NCBI RefSeq assembly: GCF_017353175.1
Contig: NZ_JAFMYW010000004.1
Span: 310,001 to 374,000, forward strand
Direction: 5' to 3'
Source of the DNA: Fibrella forsythiae
GTDB taxonomy: Bacteria; Bacteroidota; Bacteroidia; Cytophagales; Spirosomataceae
DNA: 64,000 nt
The position numbers and the translations under genes are program-made. Under the pieces are notes generated by a model. That model searched no databases, was not told the origin of the DNA, and saw nothing but the letters and a program-made list of their open reading frames with translations. Positions 1-7,482 of this stretch are shown one piece after another. The stretch's first letter is position 1; the number at the start of each line of letters is the position of its first letter.

Positions 1-1067
1 CGGGGAATCAACATCGGGAAGGCCAGGCCGTAGTGATCGAATTCGGCCTTCAGTTGCAACCAGTAGGGCACTTCAGAGGGGCCTCCGATGTAGGCAAGAT
101 TCGGCAGAATGGCTTCCTGATACAATGGTCGCATCACCACATTGGGGCTGAACCGCTCAGGATTCGACTCCAGTTCGGCCAGTAATTCGGCTTCAGTGAA
201 CCGTAGCTTCGTATTCAATACCTCATAACCATCATCCGTACGGCTGATCCGTTCGCGAAGGCCATCAAGCAGGTAAAACAGATTAATATCACGAGGGGAG
301 ATCGGCGTCTTATAGCCTAATTCGTTCAGCGTTTCGGTCGTGCCATTTACCAGTGCACTCGTGTTTTGCTGAAGCAATTCGTCGCGCAGGATAGGTGAGA
401 ATATGCGCTTCAGATCAGTATCATCAGCATCCAGGCAAATCAGCCCTTCGGCACCGAATAACTCGTGCATATAATACCGAACGGCATCGGCCAGCGTATC
501 GTGGTTCAGGTAGGCCTGTTCAAACAGCAGCAATTTCTCTGGAATGGTCTTCAACAGATCGGCCAGTTCGCGGGGATTCATACGGCCAACGGCGCCACGC
601 TGCTCGGTTTCCCAGCTGTGGGTACGTCCGAACAGGCGGAAATGATTGATTTCGGCGAAGTCATGATCTTCCGTCGCCATCCAGTATACCGGTACGAAGT
701 TGTAGTCTGGGTACGTCTCGTTGAGCTTCTTCGCCAGGTTCAGGATCGTTACGATCTTGTAGACCACGTACAACGGCCCCGTGAAAATATTCAGCTGGTG
801 GCCGGTAGTGACGGTAAACGTGTTGGGCTGCCGCAGGATGTCCAGATCAGGTACGTTGCTCAGGCTGGCGTATTGCCGCGTCAGGACGTCGACTAAGGTG
901 TTCCGGTTTTCGTCGGAAAACTGTTTCTGCTGAATCTGTCGGGGAAAAGCATCGATGGAGGGAAACTCACCGTAAAAGGGCTTAACTGCCTCTTTCTGGG
1001 CCAAATAATCGAGAAATAGAGACGAAAACTGGCCGGTGGCCGATAGGGGCACGTATTGACACTCCAT
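1..1067 (-). CDS. bshC: Bacillithiol synthase BshC (cysteine-adding enzyme), C-terminus cut by window edge
   Basis: Reading the minus strand from the ATG at 1067 gives an open frame to the window edge, about 355 codons beginning MECQYVPLSATGQFSS. Recognisable BshC stretches are TVTTGHQLNIFTGPLYVVYK near residue 95, PVYWMATEDHDFAEIN near 135, and, close to the edge, RPLYQEAILPNLAYIGGPSE. The family is usually about 530 residues, so roughly two thirds is present. BshC adds cysteine to glucosaminyl-malate, the last step of bacillithiol synthesis, in the cytoplasm. A TTG eight bases upstream is out of frame. The gene is divergent from gatB across a 194-bp gap holding a large inverted repeat. Identification is firm; only the C-terminal portion is unseen. 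Confidence 0.93.
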   Translation of the reverse strand, partial: MECQYVPLSATGQFSSLFLDYLAQKEAVKPFYGEFPSIDAFPRQIQQKQFSDENRNTLVDVLTRQYASLSNVPDLDILRQPNTFTVTTGHQLNIFTGPLYVVYKIVTILNLAKKLNETYPDYNFVPVYWMATEDHDFAEINHFRLFGRTHSWETEQRGAVGRMNPRELADLLKTIPEKLLLFEQAYLNHDTLADAVRYYMHELFGAEGLICLDADDTDLKRIFSPILRDELLQQNTSALVNGTTETLNELGYKTPISPRDINLFYLLDGLRERISRTDDGYEVLNTKLRFTEAELLAELESNPERFSPNVVMRPLYQEAILPNLAYIGGPSEVPYWLQLKAEFDHYGLAFPMLIP

Positions 1068-1113
1068 GCAGGCAAAACGAATGACGGGTTACAGGTGCTT
1101 CAACGTGCGTAAT

Positions 1114-1235
1114 GAGTTTCAAGTTTCAGGGTAACTCGTTTCAAGTTTCAGGTTTCAGGTTTTAAGTGGCCTCGCAAACTCACCGTCTGGTTGTTTTGCG
1201 AAACCACTTGAAACCTGAGACTTGAAACCTGAAAC
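1114..1235. repeat. Large intergenic inverted repeat (TTTCAGG arm type)
   Basis: The arms, about 1138-1177 and 1194-1235, are built from the short unit tttcagg/tttcaag and pair with a few mismatches. The centre reads gcaaactcaccgtctggttg. An extra half-copy lies at 1114-1131. It sits between divergent genes (bshC and gatB), so it cannot be a terminator for either. The same arm type recurs at 28048-28142. Confidence 0.85.
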
Positions 1236-1248
1236 CCCTTTACAGCCT

Positions 1249-1256
1249 TATCTTTG
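1249..1256 (+). promoter_or_regulatory. Bacteroidota -7 box (TATCTTTG) abutting gatB
   Basis: TATCTTTG matches the Bacteroidota sigma-A -7 consensus TAnnTTTG and ends 5 nt before the gatB ATG. A transcript starting at the usual distance would begin at or next to the start codon, so it would be leaderless. I could not identify a convincing -33 element. It lies just beyond the right arm of the inverted repeat. Confidence 0.6.
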
Positions 1257-1261
1257 CCGTA

Positions 1262-2743
1262 ATGCAAACCGAATCGACCGTAGTCTACACACCCACAACC
1301 CAATACGAGGCCGTTATTGGACTGGAAGTGCATTGCCAGTTGCTGACCCAAAGCAAAATGTTTGCCGCCGATGCCAACGCGTTCGGGGCCGACCCCAACA
1401 CGCAGGTGAGCGTAATTACGCTGGCGCATCCGGGCGCGCTGCCCAAAGCCAACCGCATAGCGGTAGAGTATGCCGTCAGGATGGGTATTGCTTGTGGAAG
1501 CGAAATCACCCGCCGCAATGTGTTTGCCCGTAAGAATTACTTCTATCCCGACCTGCCGAAAGGCTATCAGCTCTCGCAGGATAAAGGGCCCATCTGCGTA
1601 GGCGGCGGCATCCTGGTAAAAGCGCGTGATTTCGACGGGGTGCTGCAAGACACGATCATTCAACTCCATCATATTCACCTCGAAGAAGACGCCGGCAAAA
1701 GCATTCACGATGCCGACCCCACGGCCACCTGCCTCGATTATAACCGCGCCGGTACACCGCTGATCGAGATGGTGACCGAACCGTGCCTACGGTCGGCCGA
1801 TGAGGCAGGACAGTTTCTGACCGAAGTGCGGCGGCTGGTTCGCTACCTCGGCATTTGCGACGGAAACATGGAAGAAGGCTCGCTCCGGTGCGACGTGAAC
1901 GTATCCATCCGTCCCCGTGGTGCTACTGAACTGGGCACGAAAGTGGAAGTGAAGAACCTGAACTCGATTCGCAACGTGCAGCGGGCGGTTGATAGCGAAT
2001 TCAGTCGGCAGGTAGCCGTTACTGAAGCGGGCGGGAAGCTTATTCAGGAAACCCGTACGTTCGATGCTGCCACCGGCCAAACGCTGGGCATGCGCGAAAA
2101 GGAAAGCATGAACGATTACCGGTATTTCCCCGACCCTGATCTGATGCCGGTGGTTATTTCTGACGAGTGGATGGCGGAAATACGTACCCAGATGCCCGCC
2201 CTTCCCCGCGAACGGTATCTGAAATTCACTAATCAGTACGGCCTGCCCGAGTATGACGCCGCTCTGTTGACCGACACCCGCGAACTGGCCGATTTCTACG
2301 AGGCCGTTTGCGCCGAAACGCCGAACTTTAAAGCCGCCTCGAACTGGGTGATGGGTCCGTTGAAGGCGCAGCTCACCGAACGGATGGCCCGCGAAGGTCA
2401 GTTTCCGGTGTCGGCACCGGCGCTTGCTTCGCTGATTCGCCTCATCGACGATGGCACGGTTAGCCAAACGGCGGCGCAAACGATTTTCGGGTTGATGGTA
2501 GCCCAGCCAGATGCCGGCCCTGCTGAACTTGCAACGGCTAACGGCTTGTTACAGAACCGTAATACAGACGCCTTACAATCGTTAATAGACCAGACACTCG
2601 CGGCCTGGCCCGACAAAGTGGAGCAATACCGGAAGGGTAAAAAGAACCTGCTGGGTCTGTTTGTGGGTGAAGTGATGAAAAAGTCGAAAGGGTCTGCCGA
2701 TCCGAAATTGGTAAATCAATTAGTGATTAAAACGTTGGGCTGA
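1262..2743 (+). CDS. gatB: Asp-tRNA(Asn)/Glu-tRNA(Gln) amidotransferase subunit B
   Basis: GatB binds the misacylated Glu-tRNA(Gln) or Asp-tRNA(Asn), phosphorylates the side chain and transfers ammonia supplied by GatA. The 493-residue protein has the family start IGLEVHCQL (19-27), the PET112/GatB signature ARKNYFYPDLPKGYQLSQ (89-106), the stretch RCDVNVSIRP, and a C-terminal YqeY-like tRNA-binding domain (about 345-493) ending VNQLVIKTLG. The length is normal for the family. ATG 1262 is chosen because the family N-terminus follows and a TATCTTTG box lies just upstream. The partner gatC is at 13120-13410, not adjacent; gatA is not in the window. Scattered gat genes are common in this phylum. 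Confidence 0.97.
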   Translation: MQTESTVVYTPTTQYEAVIGLEVHCQLLTQSKMFAADANAFGADPNTQVSVITLAHPGALPKANRIAVEYAVRMGIACGSEITRRNVFARKNYFYPDLPKGYQLSQDKGPICVGGGILVKARDFDGVLQDTIIQLHHIHLEEDAGKSIHDADPTATCLDYNRAGTPLIEMVTEPCLRSADEAGQFLTEVRRLVRYLGICDGNMEEGSLRCDVNVSIRPRGATELGTKVEVKNLNSIRNVQRAVDSEFSRQVAVTEAGGKLIQETRTFDAATGQTLGMREKESMNDYRYFPDPDLMPVVISDEWMAEIRTQMPALPRERYLKFTNQYGLPEYDAALLTDTRELADFYEAVCAETPNFKAASNWVMGPLKAQLTERMAREGQFPVSAPALASLIRLIDDGTVSQTAAQTIFGLMVAQPDAGPAELATANGLLQNRNTDALQSLIDQTLAAWPDKVEQYRKGKKNLLGLFVGEVMKKSKGSADPKLVNQLVIKTLG

Positions 2744-2805
2744 TTTTTGTTGCTCATTAAACGACTCCCGGCCAAACCCGTCGAAGGAGTCAACTGAAAC
2801 CAAAC

Positions 2806-3939
2806 ATGAAACAAGTATTCCTTGGCCTGGCCCTCCTGCTGGTTGGCGTGGCCGCTCAGGCACAGAAGCAGGCAACCGTTTCGGGCTTGCTGAAAAACGC
2901 CGCTCCGGGCAGCAAAGTGTATCTGGAATCGAACAACGCCCCTACCGTCCGGCTCGACTCGACAGTTGTTGGACCAGACAAGCGGTTTTCGGTAAAGACC
3001 AACGTACCTGAAGGCGGCAACATCTACATTGTGAATGTGGGGGGCGCAACCAAAATGCCCGTCTTGCTGGAAGGCGGTGAAACAATTGACGTGCTGGTTG
3101 AACCAGGTATTAAAGGCAAAGAGAAAAACGCCCCAACGCCCAAGCCGAAAGTGACCATGAGCGGCGCCAAAACGAACGACCAGTTCCGGGTGTTATATCA
3201 GATGCAAACTGATTTGCAGGCAAAAGGCCAGGACCTGATGAAATCGTATCAGGAAGCCCAGACCCGCAACGATGCCAAAACGATGAGCCAGATCGAAAAG
3301 ACGTTCGACGAGGCCTCGCGCGAGAACACGCAGAAAGTGAAGGCTATGCTGCCTGAGCTGGGTACGTCGCTGGCGGCTTTATATGCCACCAATTTCCTGA
3401 GCACCGAAACCGACTTCCCTACGCTGGATACGCTGGCCCGTCGCTTCGAGAAAGAGAACCCCAACAGTGTTCACGCTAAATCGTTTATAGGAAACATCGC
3501 CCGGATTCGCGGGGTAAATATTGGTTCACAAGCCCCTGAAATCGCGTTGACCGACACGAACGGCACGACGGTGCCTCTCTCATCGTTGCGCGGTAAATAC
3601 GTGCTCATCGACTTCTGGGCTAGCTGGTGCGGTCCTTGCCGAAACGAGAACCCAAACGTGGTTCGCATGTACGACAAGTTTAAGGACAAAGGCTTTGCCA
3701 TCTACAGTGTATCGCTCGATAACCCGGGCAAGCGTGAAGCCTGGGTACGTGCCATCCGCAATGACAATCTCACCTGGACACACGTGTCTGACCTGAAAGG
3801 CTGGCAGTCATTTGCTGCTCAGCAGTACGGTGTTAGCGCCATTCCGGCCACGTTCCTGCTCGATCCAAGCGGCAAAATCATTGCCAAAAACCTGCGCGGC
3901 GACGCGCTGGAAGCCAAGCTGGCTGAAATGTTGAAATAA
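2806..3939 (+). CDS. Periplasmic TlpA/ResA-like thiol-disulfide protein with N-terminal DUF4369-like domain
   Basis: This 377-residue protein starts with a signal peptide (MKQVFLGLALLLVGVAAQAQ). A beta-rich DUF4369-like region follows (about 22-105), then a helical middle, then an AhpC/TSA-redoxin thioredoxin fold (about 240-377). The active site is FWASWCGPCR with Cys275 and Cys278, followed by VSLDNPGKREAW and the cis-Pro region SAIPATFLLDP. It is probably a periplasmic disulfide reductase or oxidoreductase; the substrate is unknown. Proteins of this architecture are numerous in Bacteroidota. It lies 62 bp after gatB on the same strand and is followed by a long purine-rich hairpin. Confidence 0.9.
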   Translation: MKQVFLGLALLLVGVAAQAQKQATVSGLLKNAAPGSKVYLESNNAPTVRLDSTVVGPDKRFSVKTNVPEGGNIYIVNVGGATKMPVLLEGGETIDVLVEPGIKGKEKNAPTPKPKVTMSGAKTNDQFRVLYQMQTDLQAKGQDLMKSYQEAQTRNDAKTMSQIEKTFDEASRENTQKVKAMLPELGTSLAALYATNFLSTETDFPTLDTLARRFEKENPNSVHAKSFIGNIARIRGVNIGSQAPEIALTDTNGTTVPLSSLRGKYVLIDFWASWCGPCRNENPNVVRMYDKFKDKGFAIYSVSLDNPGKREAWVRAIRNDNLTWTHVSDLKGWQSFAAQQYGVSAIPATFLLDPSGKIIAKNLRGDALEAKLAEMLK

Positions 3940-3940
3940 A

Positions 3941-4051
3941 AAAGGAGTAAAGGAAGAAGGGGAGAACGGAGGAAAGGAATTGCTGACGCTAGTGTATTTG
4001 TCTTCGCAATAATCCCTTTCCTCCGTTCTCCCCTTCTTCCTTTACTCCTTT
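3941..4051. repeat. Perfect 37-bp inverted repeat (purine/pyrimidine arm type)
   Basis: The left arm 3941-3977 is almost pure purine (aaaggagtaaaggaagaagg...) and pairs perfectly with 4015-4051 across a 37-nt loop that starts aattgctgacgc. More CTTTCCTCC-type DNA continues up to the proC ATG. It lies between two co-directional genes and could act as a terminator or attenuator. Related purine/pyrimidine arms occur at 22410-22554 and 27357-27464. Confidence 0.9.
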
Positions 4052-4087
4052 TCATTCCCTTTCCTCCCTTCATTTCCCCTTCCTCCT

Positions 4088-4891
4088 ATGAAAATAGCTA
4101 TCCTTGGCTGTGGTAACATGGGCATGGCCTTCGCCAAGTCCTTTTTGCAATACGACCTCGTAAAAAAAGAAAACCTGACGCTGATCGAGAAAAGCGCAGA
4201 ACGGTCTGAAACATTACGGGCCGAAAAAGCGGGCGTCGTTGTTGAAACCATCGGTCCGCGCGTTGGCGAAAGCGACCTGATTATTCTCTCGGTAAAACCG
4301 CAGGATTTCGCGTCGGCCCAGGACGAATTACGAGCCGTGATTCAGCCCCGGCAAGTTGTTCTGTCTATTATGGCGGGTATTCCGATCAGCCTGATCCAGG
4401 AGCGCCTCAGCCACCGGATGGTGATTCGGGCCATGCCCAATACACCAGCCATGCTCGGTATGGGTATTACCGGTTTTACAGCTTCGCCTGAAGTGGATGC
4501 CGCCAGTCTGCGAAAAGTCGAGAACCTGATCAACGCCACGGGGCGGTCTATTTTCCTCGAAAACGAAGCCATGCTCGATGCTGTTACGGCACTAAGCGGT
4601 AGCGGCCCGGCCTATTTCTATTACGTGGTGAAGGCGATGGTAGAAGCCGGCAAGCAAATGGGTTTCGACGAAGGCACAGCCTCGCTCTTAGTGAAGCAAA
4701 CCATGCTCGGCTCGTATCACCTGATCAACAACGCCGATAAATCGCTCGACGACCTGATCAAGGCTGTAGCCAGTAAAGGCGGCACCACGGAAGCCGCCCT
4801 GCGCACGTTCGAAGCAGGTACGTTGTCAGACACACTGCAAGCCGGTATCCACGCCGCCCAGGTACGTGCCACAGAGCTATCGAAGGGATAA
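4088..4891 (+). CDS. proC: Pyrroline-5-carboxylate reductase
   Basis: ProC reduces 1-pyrroline-5-carboxylate to proline with NAD(P)H, the last step of proline synthesis. The 267-residue product has the Rossmann loop LGCGNMGMAFAKSF (6-19), VKPQD (69-73), RAMPNTPAMLGMG (114-126) and the dimerisation/active-site block SGSGPAYFYYVVKAMVEAG (170-188). The end GGTTEAALRTFE is also typical. Length is normal. The start codon is preceded by a pyrimidine run rather than a Shine-Dalgarno sequence. It converges on purB. Confidence 0.97.
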   Translation: MKIAILGCGNMGMAFAKSFLQYDLVKKENLTLIEKSAERSETLRAEKAGVVVETIGPRVGESDLIILSVKPQDFASAQDELRAVIQPRQVVLSIMAGIPISLIQERLSHRMVIRAMPNTPAMLGMGITGFTASPEVDAASLRKVENLINATGRSIFLENEAMLDAVTALSGSGPAYFYYVVKAMVEAGKQMGFDEGTASLLVKQTMLGSYHLINNADKSLDDLIKAVASKGGTTEAALRTFEAGTLSDTLQAGIHAAQVRATELSKG

Positions 4892-4896
4892 AGCGA

Positions 4897-4990
4897 GTTA
4901 CGATTTCCGAGTTACGATGTACAATGCATTGCTCACGCGACCGTTCGCACTGACGTAAGCGATAAATTGTACATCGTAGGTCGTAAATCG
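4897..4990. repeat. Imperfect inverted repeat between convergent proC and purB
   Basis: The core tacgatgtacaat (4913-4925) pairs with attgtacatcgta (4966-4978). The flanks gttacgattt and tcgtaaatcg extend it. The centre contains cattgctcacgcg and gacgtaagcg, resembling the TTGC/CGC centres of other hairpins here. A bidirectional terminator role is plausible because the genes converge. Confidence 0.75.
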
Positions 4991-4999
4991 TCAATCAAT

Positions 5000-6331
5000 T
5001 CACACGCCTGTATAGGTGAATGGCGTGATGGTTCGCAACTCGGATTTGATAGCATCTGACACGTCTAAGCCATTGATGAATTCGCTGATTGTGCTGGCGG
5101 TGATGGCTTCGTTCTTGCGGGTCAGGGCTTTTAGCGCTTCGTAAGGCTGCGGATAACCTTCGCGGCGTAATACCGTCTGAATTCCTTCGGCAACTACGGC
5201 CCAGTTGGCTTCCAGATCGGCGTTGATGGCCGCCTGGTTCAACTCCAGTTTATTCAAGCCCTTGAGTGTTGCATTTAGCGCAATCACCGAATGAGCAAAG
5301 GGCACACCGATATTCCGTAACACAGTTGAATCGGTCAGGTCGCGTTGCAGGCGCGAAACCGGTAGCTTGGCCGACAGGTGTTCGAAAATAGCATTGGCGA
5401 TGCCCAAATTTCCTTCCGAATTCTCGAAGTCGATCGGGTTAACCTTGTGCGGCATGGCCGATGAGCCCACTTCCCCTTCCTTGATCTTCTGTTTGAAATA
5501 ATTCATCGACACGTATGTCCAAACGTCACGGTCAAGGTCGATCAGGATGGTGTTCAGACGCTTATAGTTATCGAAAAGGGCAGCCAGCATATCATAATGC
5601 TCTATCTGCGTGGTAAACTGGCTCCGAACCAGTCCCAGGCTTCCCACAAACTCATTGCCAAACGACTGCCAGTCAATATCTGGGTACGCTACTTTGTGCG
5701 CGTTGAAATTACCCGTGGCACCACCAAACTTAGCAGCAGCAGGTACGTCGACCAGCATGAGCAGTTGCTTCTCCAGCCGTTCGCAATAAACCATCAGTTC
5801 TTTGCCGAGACGCGTTGGCGAGGCGGGTTGCCCGTGGGTACGTGCCAGCATGGGTACGTCGGCCCACTGGTTGGCCAGTTCCTGCAAACGCATATAGATT
5901 TGCCGGTATGTGGGCTCTATCTGCTCGGCCAGTGCTTCACGCAACAGCAGCGGAATGGCCGTGTTGTTCACGTCCTGCGAGGTAAGGCCAAAGTGAATAA
6001 ATTCCAGGAACGGCTCAACCGATAATCCCTTCAGTTTTTCCTTGATGAAGTACTCGACCGCTTTTACGTCGTGGTTGGTCGTGGCTTCGATCGTCTTCAC
6101 CCGTTGCGCGTCTTCCTCCGAAAACTGCTCGTATAGCGCGCGTAACGCTGGGTACGTTGCCTTGTCAACGCCCGCCAACTGGGGCAATGGCAATTCACAA
6201 AGGGCAATGAAGTACTCAATTTCGATTCGCACCCGATAGCGAATCAGACCAAGCTCAGAGAAATATGGAGCAAGCGCCGATACCTGTTTGGCGTAGCGGC
6301 CATCAATGGGAGAGATTGCTGTGAGGGACAT
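5000..6331 (-). CDS. purB: Adenylosuccinate lyase
   Basis: PurB cleaves SAICAR to AICAR and adenylosuccinate to AMP, releasing fumarate. The 443-residue protein carries the superfamily signature SSAMPHKVNPIDFENSEGN (290-308), the substrate-binding stretch HFGLTSQDVNNTA (113-125) and LARTHGQPASPTRLGKE (162-178). The N-terminus SLTAISPIDGRY is typical. The enzyme functions as a homotetramer in which active sites are shared. The later-step enzyme PurH is encoded at 14821-16317; the two are not in one operon. A 32-bp inverted repeat lies just upstream of the start. Confidence 0.97.
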   Translation of the reverse strand: MSLTAISPIDGRYAKQVSALAPYFSELGLIRYRVRIEIEYFIALCELPLPQLAGVDKATYPALRALYEQFSEEDAQRVKTIEATTNHDVKAVEYFIKEKLKGLSVEPFLEFIHFGLTSQDVNNTAIPLLLREALAEQIEPTYRQIYMRLQELANQWADVPMLARTHGQPASPTRLGKELMVYCERLEKQLLMLVDVPAAAKFGGATGNFNAHKVAYPDIDWQSFGNEFVGSLGLVRSQFTTQIEHYDMLAALFDNYKRLNTILIDLDRDVWTYVSMNYFKQKIKEGEVGSSAMPHKVNPIDFENSEGNLGIANAIFEHLSAKLPVSRLQRDLTDSTVLRNIGVPFAHSVIALNATLKGLNKLELNQAAINADLEANWAVVAEGIQTVLRREGYPQPYEALKALTRKNEAITASTISEFINGLDVSDAIKSELRTITPFTYTGV

Positions 6332-6340
6332 AAAATGGGA

Positions 6341-6424
6341 GTTTACAGTTTTCTGTTTGCCGTTGCGCTGCTTAGTTACGTATTGCTGAATTAGCAGCGC
6401 AACGGCAAACAGAAAACTGTAAAC
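6341..6424. repeat. Inverted repeat with 32-bp perfect arms (GTTTAC...GCCGTT arm type)
   Basis: The arm 6341-6374 (gtttacagttttctgtttgc...) pairs with 6391-6424 over 33 of 34 positions. The inner end is gttgcgctgct...agcagcgc. It lies between two minus-strand genes, downstream of the 6431 gene and upstream of purB. The same arm and core vocabulary recurs at 20531-20620 and 56626-56736. Confidence 0.92.
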
Positions 6425-6430
6425 TATTTT

Positions 6431-7357
6431 TTAAAATGGGTTGAAGTAAAGGCCAATACCGGCCCATGAAACGGTTTGATATTCGTATTGGCCGTAGGGC
6501 CGGTAGCCATAATACATATCGAGCAGCACGGTCAGGTTTTGGGTAGAACGGCCTAATTCATAACCCACACCCGCGTGAATACCGGGCCTGAAGTTGGTCT
6601 GCTGCCAGAATTTTGCGTCAATCCCGCCTACCAGTCGCTGTCGTTTGTTGCCCGATTCACGATAATAAGCGCCAAATTCTACATTAAACCGTTCCCGCTC
6701 GCTTTGTCCGCGCAGGCAAATGCCCGCGCTTCCATACACCCGCAGGCCGATTGGCAAATCACGACTAGCTGTAAAATCAAGCAGTTCGTAGTTCACGGAA
6801 TTTGGCGTGTAGTAGTTGAGTTGGTACCGAACAATGTAATCGTCGCCGAGGTGTGATGAAATGTGGTACAGACGAACGCGGTAGCTGTTACGGCCTTTTC
6901 GGAGGTTATACCAGAAACTAAGCTTATAATCGTTGTTGATGATCTTGTAAACCACCTGACCCGGCTTTTTGGCGAATCTGGTTGTGTCACTAAACACCTG
7001 GAACTGCGTGAACGAGCCTACGTCGAGCCCCCACTCATGGGCCTGCCCGGGTGCCGTAGTAACGCGATAAAAGGGTTTATGGAAACCGAATGCAAACGGA
7101 ACAACGGTTCCCTGATTCAGATCTTTATCTCGGGTATCCGTTTCGGTAAAGCCCACTCTCCGTTCACCGCTGGTATTGAAGTAGGGCAGCGCACTGCCGT
7201 ACACCTGCGCTTCGAGGGGATCGAGCAGGATGGGCGCAAACAGATGATTCTTGGGAAACCATTCTTTGCGCGGATAAGCCGTAGTATCGGTGGCTGATTG
7301 CGACCAGGCCGTAAGGCTGAAAAGGCAAAACGCACTGATGAGTAAACGTAGTCTCAT
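6431..7357 (-). CDS. Outer-membrane beta-barrel protein, DUF1207-like
   Basis: The product (308 residues from the ATG at 7357; an ATG at 7375 adds six) has a signal peptide (MRLRLLISAFCLFSLTAWSQ). After it come alternating aromatic strands and a final Phe (GIGLYFNPF), typical of an outer-membrane barrel. The stretch RLYHISSHLGDDYIVRY resembles the SSHLGDE block of DUF1207. The opening KEWFPKNHLFAPILLDPLEAQ also fits that family. The function is unknown. It is divergent from the prolyl oligopeptidase gene. The barrel assignment is an inference from composition; the family assignment is moderate. Confidence 0.7.
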   Translation of the reverse strand: MRLRLLISAFCLFSLTAWSQSATDTTAYPRKEWFPKNHLFAPILLDPLEAQVYGSALPYFNTSGERRVGFTETDTRDKDLNQGTVVPFAFGFHKPFYRVTTAPGQAHEWGLDVGSFTQFQVFSDTTRFAKKPGQVVYKIINNDYKLSFWYNLRKGRNSYRVRLYHISSHLGDDYIVRYQLNYYTPNSVNYELLDFTASRDLPIGLRVYGSAGICLRGQSERERFNVEFGAYYRESGNKRQRLVGGIDAKFWQQTNFRPGIHAGVGYELGRSTQNLTVLLDMYYGYRPYGQYEYQTVSWAGIGLYFNPF

Positions 7358-7482
7358 GCGGGTGGGGGAAAACAAATCGCAAAGGTATCGAAAACGGCTG
7401 GCGCATTTTAACCTTGATTAACACACATTTCTGTCTTGTGTGTGCGAACTTTAAGAGTTGTTCTCTTAACTGGTATCACATA

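Noticed and set aside
465-896. 143-codon plus-strand frame
   Set aside because: Antisense shadow of bshC, whose minus-strand product has clear family motifs through this region.
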